Shown here: positions 23,901-35,408 of the stretch, one piece after another
Position numbering within the stretch: position 1 is the first letter of the stretch
Layout of the letters: every line of letters begins with the position of its first letter
Assembly: GCF_004027225.2 (NCBI RefSeq)
Contig: NC_044288.2
Coordinates: forward strand, 5,259,719 to 5,323,718
Direction: 5' to 3'
DNA: 64,000 nt
DNA from: Strigops habroptila
Lineage: Eukaryota; Chordata; Aves; Psittaciformes; Psittacidae
Position numbers and translations under genes: made by a program
Notes under the pieces: generated by a model
The model's database searches: none
Seen by the model: the letters and a program-made list of their open reading frames with translations, nothing else
Told to the model about the DNA's origin: nothing

Positions 23901-26900
23901 CTTCCAGTGCACAACCTGGATGAAGAAGCCTTGTGGATGAAAAACCACCCGAGCCCCCTCTGCTGCCATCCTGCCACCCACTGCAGCACAGTCCTTGCCA
24001 TGACCCAAAGCCAGTGGTAACGTACAATGGTTTTCAAACGTGCAATTAGGCGTTTTCCAGTGGCAAAAGCCAGGGATCAACACAGGCTGGTGGCCTTGGG
24101 TACATTTCGCATAGAGATTGAGCACCAGGACCCTCAGGTCTGTGACACTCAGAGGTGACCTGCTGACACTGGGATGTTTGGCTTCGCTTCGTTGTCTGGA
24201 CCAAAGGCAGCCAGCGGGGTACTTGTATTTCTGTCTCACATAGGTTAGAACGCCAGTTGCTGTCATATTATTCTTGTTTGGGATTTCATGTCAGTTCAGT
24301 ATGCTACTGAAATGGATCCTCCCCACAGACGAAGGCTGTTGGGAAACCACAAGCTTTGTGAAATTCAAAATTGGTAAGCAAGAAAATTATGAAACCACAG
24401 GAAATGAAATGAGCAATTCCTGCAATTCTTGCTCTTCCCCTCAACTCCTCCATTGCTCTTAGGAAAATGTGCATTAAAGGGGACGTTAGCAAACACTTCC
24501 TGTCCTCCAGTAAGATTCCTTGCTTTCCGAGTGTGGAGTGGGTGCTGAGAAGGATGGAGGGGAAGAGCCATAGAGGGTGACGCTGACTCATAACAACAGA
24601 CACCACAAAGCCGGGAGTGCAAAAAATACATCAGGATCAGTGGGAAGTGGATGACAGGAGACCCCCCCCTAGACAATAGGCAGTGACATCTGTGACCCAC
24701 CAGCACGCGAGACATACACCGAGGGCAGCCCGGCGGCTCAGAGAGCAGCAGCTCGCTCTTTGCTCTGCTCTATGTTTTATGGGTTGATACTTCATCTTGC
24801 TGTTTGCACCACTGGGATGTCTCAGTGCTGCTGCTCTGCCTGTTATCACCACCTCAGACCAGGCTGTGGGGCTCCACAGAGGATGTGCGTGATGCCAACT
24901 GTGTGCCTGGTACTGGGAAGTCTCTTGACCTCTTGGTCAGATGGATTCTTGGTTCTTTCCCTTATGGGCAGAAAGCCACCGATTTTGGCAATATTGACCA
25001 CTGCAATGTGACCCAGAACGGGTGCAGCACAGCTCACGGCACATCTCCTTGCTGAGGCGAGTCTTGTCCCGTCATGTGGAACTCTGGGGTCCTTCATCCT
25101 TTCTCCACTTTCTGTTGCAAGTGCATTACAGACTGTGCAGCAAACCAGCTGATGTGATCCTGCCTACGGTTGCACTTCTCTGCTACAATTTGATTTGCAT
25201 TTCGCTGTTGACATGTTTATGGGCTGATGATGCTGGGGCAAGGGCCTCTGTGGGGGAGTGAGACACATCAGCATTTTTTCCTCCCATTTGAAGAACGCAC
25301 TAGTTGCACAGATAGCCAGAAGCTGGAAGCTGTGGTACAACTAAATCCAGGACTCCATGATGCTCCAAGGCACGATTCGTGCTGCTTCGTGAGGCAGCCA
25401 CCTCAGACCTTTTCTTCCCATCACCAAGGTGAGCTCCAGCCTGGCTTTGGAAAGGCCAATTCCTTGCAAGTGAGCACATCAGCAAGGTATTCTTATACTT
25501 CATCTTGCTTCTGTAAAGGGATGGGGTGATGGTGGGGTCTGTGGACTACAAACATCCATACATCTTCTCCAGGGGAGAGGGGCTGAGATGGTGCCAGTGT
25601 TCAAGCTGCAGTGTGTGATTCAGTGATTTATCCTTCCAGGGCATTTCTTGTTCACAGTTTCAGTGCAGGGGAGGTGTCAAGGTGCTTACACAACACAGAG
25701 GATGAGAAAGGGTCCCCTCACAGCAAAGCAGCATCTTTGGAGAGGGTGGAACAGCCCCACTGTGTTGTTTCGGTCGACACCATCTCTGTGGGACGAAACA
25801 GGAGCAGCAGTAAGCCCTGCCCCGTGGATTCCTCCAAATCCTTTATCTAATGGCTCAGCAAGGCCCAGCTGCCTTGAGGAATGTGCTTTGCCATGCAAGA
25901 GATGGTCCCAGCCCGCAGAGAGCGAAGCGGCAGCGCGTTGGGAAGAACGGCTGCCTCTGTACATGGTGCGCTGCTGGCTCCGGCGGGATGTCCTGGTGCC
26001 TCGGATGAGCTGCGAGTCTCCAGGATTTCCCCCAGAAATGCCAAGGGACAGTGCAGAAAATGATGCTTTTCAATAACAAGGAAATATTCCATGAATGAAA
26101 CCAGATCTGTTTATTTTGAGTTCACTGTTGCAAATCATTGCAAAGAGAACCCAGTCCTACAGAATGGATCCAATGTGGATGTGAACCACATGAGGTGCAG
26201 GTTTGATCCAGCACAGAAACATTTTGAATTTGCTTTTTTTAATCTAATTTCTTATTGAAACAATGTGGTTTGCATTAAGGTTTTGATGTTTTGTTTTAAA
26301 ACCACACATCTAATTTTAAATGTTTAAGGCTTATAAATAATACAGTAATTTCGATGCAGCCAAAGAAGATCTCATGCAAGAAACAGATAAATCAGTAAAT
26401 CAGTACCTCATTTACATGTTTAACATGTGCCACATTTCATTCCCTATCCTCCTTGGATGGGACTCAAAGGGACTCTCCAAAGAATTTGCCCCCACATCCC
26501 TGCTTCATCCAGAGGTAGAAACAAATTCCAGTTTGGAAAACACAGCTTTTATCACAGATGTCAGCAATTAAATTGTCCATTAAATAAAACATTCGCTCAC
26601 CTTATTTTTTCCCCTTTTCTCATTTGCTTAGATGAGAATTATTTCCCTCCATAGCCACATTCCACCAGGAACGCTTCCCAGCACATCCCTGAGCAGCTCT
26701 CGTGGGATGGGAGCTCTTGCAGGGGAACGTGGAGCTGGGGCTGCAGAACCCATCACCCTTATGTGGGATCCACCCAGGGTCCCACCCACAGCACCCATGT
26801 GCTGCAGGTAACCGGGCTGGGACCTGCCCTGGGAGTGAATGTGTTCTCCAGAGCTGCTTTTGGCCAGCTGGGGACCCCTCGGATAAAGGGCACAGCAGAA

Positions 26901-29900
26901 GCTAAAGCTATAGGGAATTAAAGAACAAGCCAGGGTTGCTTTAAGACACCCACACATACCTCTGCTCTCCATGCCTGCACCCATCTCCCCAGCAAGGACA
27001 CCCAAATCAACTCTGCTGCCACAGAACTGCTCATTTTCACCTGCTTTTACACCTGTAATCACCCATCCCATAATCACTCATTTCCCCCTTGCTTCCACCC
27101 ATGATAGCTGCTGTCTCCTGCAGAAGGGTTCATTTCAGGCAATTAATTCAGCTGTAAATGAAACAAGTCCCCAATTATCCTCTCTCCTCCTACGGTGTCA
27201 GAGTGAAATCTCATTAGCACTTGCGTGTATCCGAGAACTCACTAATGGTGGTGTTAGATGTGTTAATGGAAAACATTTTCCTTTATCCTTTCACAATTCC
27301 AGCTGTTTCCATCAGGGAAGTGTGGAATTTGATCTGGGAGAGTCTGCATGGCCAGGCTTTGAGAGCGTGAGGTGTTAAAAAGAACAGAGCACCAATCCCA
27401 GGCTCAACCAGCATCTCCTTGCTTCCCTGGTGTCTATCCCTCTGTCTCCTGCTCACACTATCGGATACTTGCAAGGACCTAAACTTTGAGCCATTTTATC
27501 CGCTGATGTGAGCCAACGTGTAGCTCTTTGCCTTATGGAGAGAGCACCTTGAACTCGAGCTGAAGGGCTGGCTAATCCGAGAAGAGCCCTGCGCTTGGGA
27601 AAGATACTATGATGGTGTTAGTAATTCAGTATTTCACTGCAAAGTGGATGAGAAGAATGCGGAAAGCAAAACCTGAGTGTCTTTACATCCTGCTGGATAA
27701 TTACTGTCCCATCTTCTTTACATTTATGTATGAAAACGATACTGCTCTGAAAGTTGGATGTGAATGTGCTGCCAGCTCACCCAGCAGTGCTATCCCCTGC
27801 TCGTAGTTCACACACTATGGAAAGCAGAGGTTTTCCGCTAAAAGGAAGTTCCAGATTGTAGGACACAACAGTGCCAGCTCTGGCTCCAGCTGTACAGAGG
27901 GGGGACCCAAGAACAAGAGGAGCCTTAGCACACTGCGGGCAAGGAGGGGGAGAAATCCTCTGGCAGAGAGAGAAGAACTGCAGAGGGGTGAGCGATATGA
28001 GGAACAAAGACATCTCTTTACCTTCATATGACAGCTCAAACATTTCTCACATCAGGTAAATCAGAAAGCCAGAGGCAGGCGCACAGGGAGGCAGGCAGAA
28101 AAGGGATGCAGCATTTCCCAAATGCCAGGAGAGATGACTGGATGTTCAGCTGCACGCTTGAATTTTAGGCAACTAAGTCACAGACAATTTTAGGTCACTA
28201 CAAGCTCAAAGCATGGTTTTCCTCGTGCCTTCTCCCTGTGTTGGCATCCTGGTAATCCAGGTCCCCCCAGACCCACAGTGACAGCAAAGATGTCCCTTCC
28301 CCCTGGGTTTGGGTTTAAGGCTGAAGCTCCCCTCCTCCAGAGAATGCAAGGCCAGTGCAAACAGATGACAATTAATCCCATGTGAAGCAATGGAATTGTT
28401 TCCTGGCTGTGCTCTGCCTGCTTGGGAGCAGGACAGTCCTGTGTGGGGCTGCGACTCCCATGAGCAGGGAGGGACTCTGCTCGCTCTGTGTGGGGAATGA
28501 GGCAGGGAAAACATCTTGGTGTTGCAAAAGGGTCTGATGAAAGCCAAGAGAATTAGCAGTAGACCTCAAGACATGCTGTGTGAGCGTCGAGGGGTGTACG
28601 TCCCGCTCCTCAAGCCTGTTGAAAGCCCCTGAGCCTGTTTCGAGATATCTATTTCCAGAGTTCTGGTAGATCCTTGTACTTCATTAAAATTACAAAATTA
28701 CATTGTGTTAAATCTCAACATCTTTATCAAGTACAGCCAATCTAAATTCCAGGAAGAGCAAAGAAAACACCAGTTTTCACAGGGGTGTCCTGATTGCCAC
28801 ATCTCTGTGTGCTGGAAAGGACAGCATGGGGAAAGTGTGGTGTGACCTGCTGGGGCTGGTGGGACATTGCTGCCTGCCAAGGCCTGGTGCAGGGTGGCCT
28901 TGGGGACATCCATGCTCATGAGGCAGCTCACGGCAAGGCTGCTGTGCACAGTGCCTGTCCCAAGACCTGTGGCAGAGCCTCCTCCTGCACACCATGCTCC
29001 TGGGCATGCCTCCACCAGGCCTCTTTGAAAGGTTAAAAGCATTCTTGATCTGGCCCCAGTGCAGGTCTGAATTAGAAATAAATGAAAAAGGAGAGAAGAA
29101 GAAACTATCATTTGACTTTTATTAAAGTTTCAGGAGGGATATGGGCCAATATAACTCCTTTTTATTGATAAAAGTGCCATTAAACATTGCATTCCCCCAT
29201 CCCTTTCCACTTTTCGCTGTAAGGTGTTGGCAGCGGATGGGCAGAGGAGCATGGTGCTCCCTTAGGGAACCAGGACGTTTGGGTCCAGGGTGCTCCATAC
29301 CCCGCCACAGGCATGGCACATGGAGCATCAGCAGAGCAGGGAATGATGGCAGCACGATGCCCCTTGGTGCTGATTTCCTGGGGATGCTGTAGCCCTAAGC
29401 AAAAAGATACTGTTTGTTTAGCTTGGCAAGGAAACCCACTTTCCTTTCACTGAGTTTATTGACATATGAATCAGAGCTGGCACCGAGAGCGAGGACTCAA
29501 CAGTTGTGTACAAGCAAGAGAGCGTGTGTCAGTGAAAGTTGCAGTAATGAGACTATTAATCATGTCACTTCCAGGCAGGGAAACCCCACAGTCCCCGGTG
29601 CGTGGGACACTGCTTGGAGAGCGGGAGCCCCGCCACGTGGCTGCCTGCACCGCTGCCTCCAGGCTGGGAATTGGTTCAAGACGTATAGATGTGAGTTTGT
29701 GCTGCTGTTCCCCACTGCTGCCACTCCGCCAGACCCCAGCCCCTGGAGCGCGGGTGACGGGCTGCGGGATGTGGCGTGCCACAGTTCTCCTGTGCGCTTC
29801 TGAGCTTCCCCAAGTGCTGAGCTGAGATTACCCCCGGCCTCCCCAAATGAGCCACCAGGGCAAAGCCCTCACCCTGGGAAGCTCTGATGGATGGTGTCTG

Positions 29901-30205
29901 CACCCACCATTCCTTAGGCAGGAGTGGAGGACAGCCCAGCTCAGCTCCCTGGGACAACGCTGGCAGGTCCTCACACTGGGCTGCAGCCGAAGAGCCGTGT
30001 CCCTCCCCACTGTGAGTGCCGCAGTGCTGCAAACCCACAGGCAGCACCGGCACAGCAAGAGGCCGGGTTGGTTTTGTTTCCTCCTGCAGCTGGTTCCAGA
30101 TGAAGCTGCAAAAAGGAGCATTTGTGGAAGTGAGGGAGACGGAGGGAAGGCAGAAGCCAAGGTGGGGCATAAGGGGTTGGGATGGAGCTGAGCATCAGTA
30201 AAGCT
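21000..30205. other. Unique non-coding sequence, several AT-rich blocks
   Basis: No gene or transposon is recognised over 9 kb. Blocks at 22.7-23.3 kb, 26.22-26.37 kb and 27.12-27.31 kb are AT-rich without being simple repeats. They contain TAAT/ATTA cores and E-boxes, as conserved non-coding elements often do. A few weak acceptor-donor pairs (26778-26807, 28035-28055) were examined and not accepted as exons. Confidence 0.45.
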
Positions 30206-30340
30206 CATGGCACCACAACAGACCACGGCACAAGTCAGCCCATTGCTCAGAGCAGCCCATGGCACCGTGGCACCCCATGGCACAGGGCAGCTCATGGCAC
30301 AGGACACCCCATGGCACAGTGCAGCACATGGCCCTGTGGA
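30206..30340. repeat. Degenerate CATGGCAC-based tandem repeat
   Basis: The phrase CATGGCAC (and variants such as CACGGCAC, CATGGCCC) recurs about every 16-24 bp, alternating with GGGCAGCT/GTGCAGCA-like spacers. Copies are diverged and spacing is irregular, so this is an old or imperfect minisatellite. It leaves frames open on both strands. Confidence 0.7.
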
Positions 30341-30903
30341 GCCCGCACAGTCACAGTGCCCAAGTGGGCAGAGGGGACAATGGATGGGGTCTCTCCCGCT
30401 GGTGGCAGTGCCCAGGGCAGGATCCTGGTGCTCCTCCTGCCCTTCCATCCCAGCCTCATCTCACCCACGTGGGGCCATGTCCCAGCATCCATCCAGCTCT
30501 GCATCTCCCCAAGCTTCAGCTCTGCCCATGCTGGTGGCTCCGTTCTGCTTCCACGTGCCCCCGCGTACACGTGCCCCTCTCCTCTGTCCTCCCTGCTCTG
30601 CCTTCCCAGAACTAGCAGGACAGCTAAGTGAAAAAACCCAGCATTTTTTATTCAGGATTAATAGACATTTTTAGTCATTATTTTTCATAACTTGAGAGGA
30701 TTTTTTTTGTTTGATCCTGGGATATTAAATCTTCCCCTTCAGGGAAAATTCCCACTGAAAGTACTAACCTAAATAAGAGGTTTTCTTGTAAAATTTCAGA
30801 AGCATTCTTTTGAAAATGATGGCATTTCAGGGGGAGTTTGCAACGAGTTTTTCTTTGAGTGCAATGCTCAGCTTGACCTTAATTATAGAGCTGTCCCTGC
30901 TGC
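30341..30903. other. Non-coding sequence
   Basis: A C/T-rich half (to about 30.6 kb) gives way abruptly to AT-rich sequence. Nothing else is recognised. Confidence 0.45.
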
Positions 30904-30904
30904 T

Positions 30905-30992
30905 TCATTACACAGATAAAAGAAATAATAATAAGAAGCAGATTTGCTTAATGTCACTGCGGAGTTAGTGGGCCAAGTTCGGTTTGAATTGT
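30905..30992 (+). mobile_element. Probable MIR-type SINE relic
   Basis: The order TTACACAGATAAAAGAAA, then TTTGCTTAATGTCACTG, then GAGTTAGTGGGCCAAGTTCG and TTTGAA follows the amniote MIR core: TTACAGATGAGGAAACT, TTGCCCAAGGTCAC, AGCTAGTAAGTGGC, ATTCGAA. Similarity is only moderate by eye, as expected for a very old element. Identification is by recall of the consensus and not by alignment. Confidence 0.42.
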
Positions 30993-31564
30993 TAAGTTCT
31001 ATATCAATGTCTATGCTAATACTTCAAGCCTGATAAATAGCGATAGCCATTGCATGTGGTGGACATGATGCTCTTGGAGCATCCTTCTTCCCCCATGAGG
31101 TCTCCAACCCCACTGATGCAGGCTGAGGCCACCAGACTGATGGCATCTGTGTCTCAGGAACTGGGTACACGTCTTGTTGCGTTTCTACAAGATGATCCAT
31201 AAGCAGCCAAGCCAGGCAACACTCAACATTGAACACTGAAAGCTGAGCTTGCTTGTGCACAAAAATAAGCCTTTTTGTGTTTATCATGTGCCAGCAACAA
31301 GGCTAACTGCCTCCTCTGCTCTGGTACTGTTTGGTATCAATAAACTACTGGAGGAGGTTGGTGCAATCAGGAAAACACTAGATTATGAGCACTGCGTCTT
31401 GGTCACCCATTAACAATCTCTTGGCAAATGGAGCAGTCATCACAGCATGTATTTCGTTTATGAAAGTAGAGCCCCAGGACGGCTGCTAGTAATTCAGTTG
31501 GGGGTGAATGAAGTGAGATCTTTCCCTGCTTAACTGCAATCACATAAGGAGAATGCTGCGCCTG
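30993..31564. other. Non-coding sequence
   Basis: Nothing recognisable apart from short AT-rich stretches. Confidence 0.45.
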
Positions 31565-31618
31565 CAGCCCTGGCAGGGAATGGGGCTCAGCCCTGGCAGG
31601 GAAAGGGGCTCAGCCCTG
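31565..31618. repeat. 23 bp tandem repeat, about 2.3 copies
   Basis: CAGCCCTGGCAGGGAATGGG plus GCT occurs at 31565 and 31588 with one mismatch. A third partial copy starts at 31611. Confidence 0.85.
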
Positions 31619-31774
31619 CCTCGGTGGCTCATCACCTCGCACAACCCCAGCTTGCGCCAGACACAGGCTGCTGGTGCCCATCTCTCCCCCTTGCTGATTG
31701 GGGTCCTTGGCTGGAGACCTGCATCGTGAGGAGGGAAGGTACGGACCAAGGTGGGATGCTCCGGAGGAGAGGGA

Positions 31775-31898
31775 GGATGGTCCAAGGTCTGGAAACTGTA
31801 GTCTGTGGGAAAGGATGTGCAGGACTGGATTTGTTTAGTCTAAGGGTGTGAGGACCAAGGAAGGTATGATTGTGGTCCTCAAATATGCCTTGTGAATG
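31775..31898 (+). mobile_element. Diverged CR1 LINE fragment (internal 3' portion)
   Basis: The stretch AAGGTCTGGAAACTGTAGTC, then GGACTGG.TTTGTTTAGTCTAAG, then GTATGATTGTGGTCCTCAAA matches the part of CR1 that lies 5' of the common tail block (GGTCTGGA...CTGTTTAGTCTGGAGAAGAGG). No tail octamer is attached. It is clearly older than the copies at 11.5 and 42.6 kb. Confidence 0.58.
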
Positions 31899-33640
31899 CT
31901 TTCAGCGGGGCAGGCCAGCTTGGCAGGGGTGTGCAGGTCAGAGTGGGACTGCAGCACGGCTGGATGCAGGGATGGGGTCTGCAGCCCTGCATCAGCCTCA
32001 GACCACTATCCCACACCAGCTCAGAGAAACAAACCCCATCACTGCTGCTCATCTTCTAGATACTGTGATTAGAACAATGAAACTGATTAATGCAAACCAG
32101 ATACGAATTCAGAAAGAGGAGGGGGGGAAGATGAAAACCGCTCATCCCTCTGTGCTGTTCGGGAAGTCAGGGAGCTGTGCAACCACGGCCATGGCTGGCA
32201 AGGACATCAACATGTATTTAGTTTTACTACAGTGAGTGTTTCTGTGCACTAAGGGAATGCGGGGTATGGCTGAGATGAGGCAAAAAGCACAAAGATGGGT
32301 GAACCAGTGAAAAACACCCGCTCCTGACCTCATTCATTTGGAGTCAGTGCAAGATCTCTCCAATCTCAGCGTATAAATTAACTTATAAATTAAACATGAA
32401 TTTTAAGTTGATGACACTCCTTTAAATAAACAACAACACGGGTATCTTGCTAGCAATCAGCTCCCGATCCATTATCTACATTTTCTGTTATTGTATAGTG
32501 TCTGCAGTTCTCCCATACACTGCAGCATCCTGAATCAAAGAAATCTTTCACACGAACATCCCGCTCTGAAAACAATAGAGCTGAACACCACTTCTTCAAC
32601 TTCAATTGCTAACAGACCACTAAATTAAATAGATTTTTTCCATCTGAGAACTCTCCGCAGCTGAGTTGATCCTGACGGACCCAGTAATATCTCTGGATAA
32701 TAGCTCAGGAAGTGGATCTTACTGATGGTTGCAGCTTTTGCTCAGACATGGGGGAGCTACAGCAAACACAAACCCCAGAGCTGTGGCATGTCCGATGCTC
32801 TGAAATCTGTGTGTTGTGCACGGAGCTCTGTCACCTTCCCTTAGGAATATTGCAACACTCTGGGGTAAGAGCTGGGACAGCTCCAGCCCACCTCAGGCGG
32901 CTGGAAGTGTTGGGGCTGTGTTATCTCGGGTCCAATTTGACTTGCTTTAAGATGGTTAATTATTCTTCAGGCGCTGTTCCAGTGCCTGCAGGATGGACAA
33001 AGGGATGGAAGCTACCAGGAAGGTGCCCAGGCTGTGCTGGAGCATGGAGGAGAAATAGCTTAGATCCAGTCCTAGTCCCATGAGTCCCAAGGGAGTTTTG
33101 CCACAGTGGAAGCACCCGCTGCCTGCCCTAAGCTGCCCTCAGGCAGCTCCCAAGGTTTCAAGGGGCTTTTCAGTCACATTTTGGTCCTAAATCTCAAAAT
33201 CAGAAAGAAGTTGAGCTCCAATTTAGCTTTCCCCTCCAAGTTACTCTCTCAGCAAAACTAGAAGCTGTGTGACAGCTGCTACTCCAGACACTAGAAATGT
33301 TCATTCATCATAGAAAATCAAAATCCCTGTTGCTTTTCGGCTGAGAACCCATGTAATCACCATGTAACTAAATTAGAAATGGGTGACTTTGCTTAGTTTC
33401 AGTTTCACATGATCCAGACAGGACCTGTTTGCTTGACTCATCTGGGAGCTGTGCTTTATTACATCTTCAGAAGTTCAATCATGTTCAGAAGAAAAGATCT
33501 CTTTTATGATCTCTAGCCAGTGCCTGCCATGCCTATTTCACCACCAAAGCTTTCATATTCTGAGTTTCTGAGGCTCTTTGAACTCAGACTTTGCTATTTT
33601 TAATCATTCCTGGGATTATTTCTCTGCGGCTTAATTGGAA
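31899..33640. other. Unique non-coding sequence with an AT-rich block
   Basis: The 32.34-32.68 kb section is AT-rich and contains a 12 bp direct duplication (TATAAATTAACT/TATAAATTAAAC, 32372-32395). A strong acceptor (CACCTTCCCTTAG, ending 32844) pairs with a donor only 20 nt away and gives no usable exon. No gene or transposon is recognised. Confidence 0.45.
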
Positions 33641-34247
33641 GTGCAATGCCCAGAACCCATGGCTGCAACACTGAGGATCCAGGGGTGCAATGCCCAAGAG
33701 CTGTGGGTGCAATGCCCAGCATCCAGGGGTGCAATGCCAGGGATCCAGGGGTTCAATGTCCGGCATTCAGGGGTGCAATGCCGGGGATCCAGGGGTTCAA
33801 TGCCCAGCATCCAGGGGTGCAGTGTCCAGGATCCAGGGATGTAATGCTGGGGATCCAGGGGTTCAATGCCCAGCATCCTGAGGTGCAATGCCCAGGATCC
33901 AGGGGCTCAATGCTGGGGATCCTGGGATTCAATGCCCAGAATCCAGGAGTTCAATGCCCTGCAATGCCCAGGATCCAGGGGCGCAAAGCTCAGCATCAAG
34001 GGGTTCAATGCCCAGCATCCAGGGGTTCGATGCCCAGCATCCTGAGGTGCAATGCCCGGAATCCAGGGGTCCAATGCTGGGGATCTTGGGGTTCAATGCC
34101 CAGAATCCAGGAGTTCAATGCCCTGCAATGCCCGGGATCCAGGCGTGCAGTGCCCGGGATCCAGATGTGCAATGCCCAGGATCCAGGGGTGCAAAGCTCA
34201 GCATCAAGGGGTTCAATGCCCAGCACCCAGGGGTCCAACGCCGCGGC
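33641..34247. repeat. 22 bp minisatellite with higher-order duplication (about 27 units)
   Basis: The unit is ATCCAGGGGTGCAATGCCCA plus GC/GG. Units alternate between GTGCAATG and GTTCAATG forms and between CCCAGC and CTGGGG ends. Two unusual 32 bp units carry the same 10 bp insertion (CTGCAATGCC) at about 33957 and 34128. Both sit in the same series of neighbouring variants, so a block of roughly seven to eight units has itself been duplicated. Stop codons are absent from the unit in several frames, which explains the 207-codon open frame across the array and the open frames on the opposite strand. They are not genes. Confidence 0.97.
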
Positions 34248-35117
34248 CTCACCATGGCCACGGGGCTGAGCCGATTGACACCATGTGCAGAGGCTCCGTC
34301 TCCGCGTGCCCGTGGTGGCTCCGCGCCCCGCGGGGAGCTTTGCGCAAGGAGGATTTGCACATAAGTCACAGGGTTTAACCGAAATCCAATTTGCCGCGGA
34401 GGAGTGTTGGTTTAGATTAGGGAAGAACAATTCACTTGTGGGTGTGCTGCGAGGGGAGCGGGGCAGGGGGGGACCTTTCCCTGCCCACCGCCAGGTTGGG
34501 TGGAGAGTTCACTGAGCCTGAATGAAAACAAATGTAAAGCTGATAGGTACATTTGTAACCCATTACCAGGCGGCTTCATGAAGCCCTAAACTTGCCGGCG
34601 AGGGGAGGGAGGTGGCAGCTTCCTAAATGTGGGGCTTTTTTTCTTCCTGAAATGAGAAAGTTGCTTCAGATCGCGCCAGTTCCCATGCGGGTGCTTGGGA
34701 TGGGGCTGAGCCCCCATGCCTGAACCCAGGCAGCCGCTGGAAAGCAGCCCTTTGCCTGCACCTTGATCCAATTATTGCCACCGCGGAGGCTCCCCTTTTG
34801 ACAGGGCTGCAGCCATCCCATAGGGCAGGAGCACAAGGTGGGTCAGGATGCGTGGAGCAGGGTGCTGGTGCACCAGCTTCTGCTGATGGAGCATCCAGGG
34901 ACTTTGCAGGTGATGAAGAGATACTGGTTTCCCACCCCCCCACCACCAAAAAGAGATGTTTTTGGTGCCTGATGCGGCAGAGCTGGTAGAGGTTTGGAGA
35001 TCGCATCTCTAAGGTGAGCGTGTGAGCAGATGTTTTCAGTGTATTTGAGCAGCTTGGCCAAATGGGTTGGGGGAGTGTGTGTGTTCTATTAAAAGGACAG
35101 AAAAGGCTCTGTCCCTC
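34248..35117. other. Non-coding sequence with a short CpG-richer segment
   Basis: The 34.25-34.47 kb segment next to the minisatellite is GC-rich with several CpG. A TTTAAATT-poor, purine-rich stretch follows. I see no exon or repeat family. Confidence 0.4.
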
Positions 35118-35408
35118 ACATAGAATTGTTCAGGTTGGAAAAGACCATTCAGATCATTGAGTCCAACCCTTAACCTGCACTGCCACGTTCATCACTAAAC
35201 CGTGCCCCCAAGTGCCACATCTACATGTCTTTTAAATCTCTGCAGGGATGGTGGCTCCATTGCTTCCCTGGGCAGCCTGTTCCAACCCTTTTAGTGAAGG
35301 AATTTTCCCTAATATCTAATCTAAACCTGCCCTAGCACAACTTGAGGCCATTTCCTCTTATCCTATCGCTAGTCACTTGGGAGAAGAGACTGACATCCAC
35401 CCTTCCTG
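35118..35408 (-). mobile_element. CR1 LINE fragment, reverse orientation, older subfamily
   Basis: It starts with ACATAGAATTGTTCAGGTTG and continues through GAAAAGACC, TCCAACCCTTAACCTGCACT, CTTCCCTGGGCAGCCTG and TTCCAACCC. It ends with CTAATATCTAATCTAAACCT, TCTTATCCTATCGCTAGTCA and GAGACTGACATCCACCC, in the order expected for reverse-complement CR1. At about 290 bp it is the longest copy here. It differs from the 7.2/11.5/40.8/42.6 kb group in the GGAAAAGACCATTCAGATCA tail block. Confidence 0.96.

Noticed and set aside
23535..24266. 243-codon minus-strand open frame
   Set aside because: No recognisable motif. Other frames on both strands are also open over much of it. An intronless 243-codon gene without promoter or conservation evidence is not supportable.
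26778..26807. 30 nt acceptor/donor interval in phase 0 (GPTHSTHVLQ)
   Set aside because: The acceptor lacks a proper pyrimidine tract, and such pairs occur by chance several times in 64 kb.
28035..28055. 21 nt microexon-like interval (LKHFSHQ)
   Set aside because: The splice sites are reasonable, but seven codons give no frame information and there is no supporting exon nearby.
32845..32864. 20 nt interval between a very good acceptor and GTAAGA donor
   Set aside because: Length breaks the frame and is too short. Probably fortuitous.
33646..34269. 207-codon open frame
   Set aside because: It is the translated 22 bp minisatellite.
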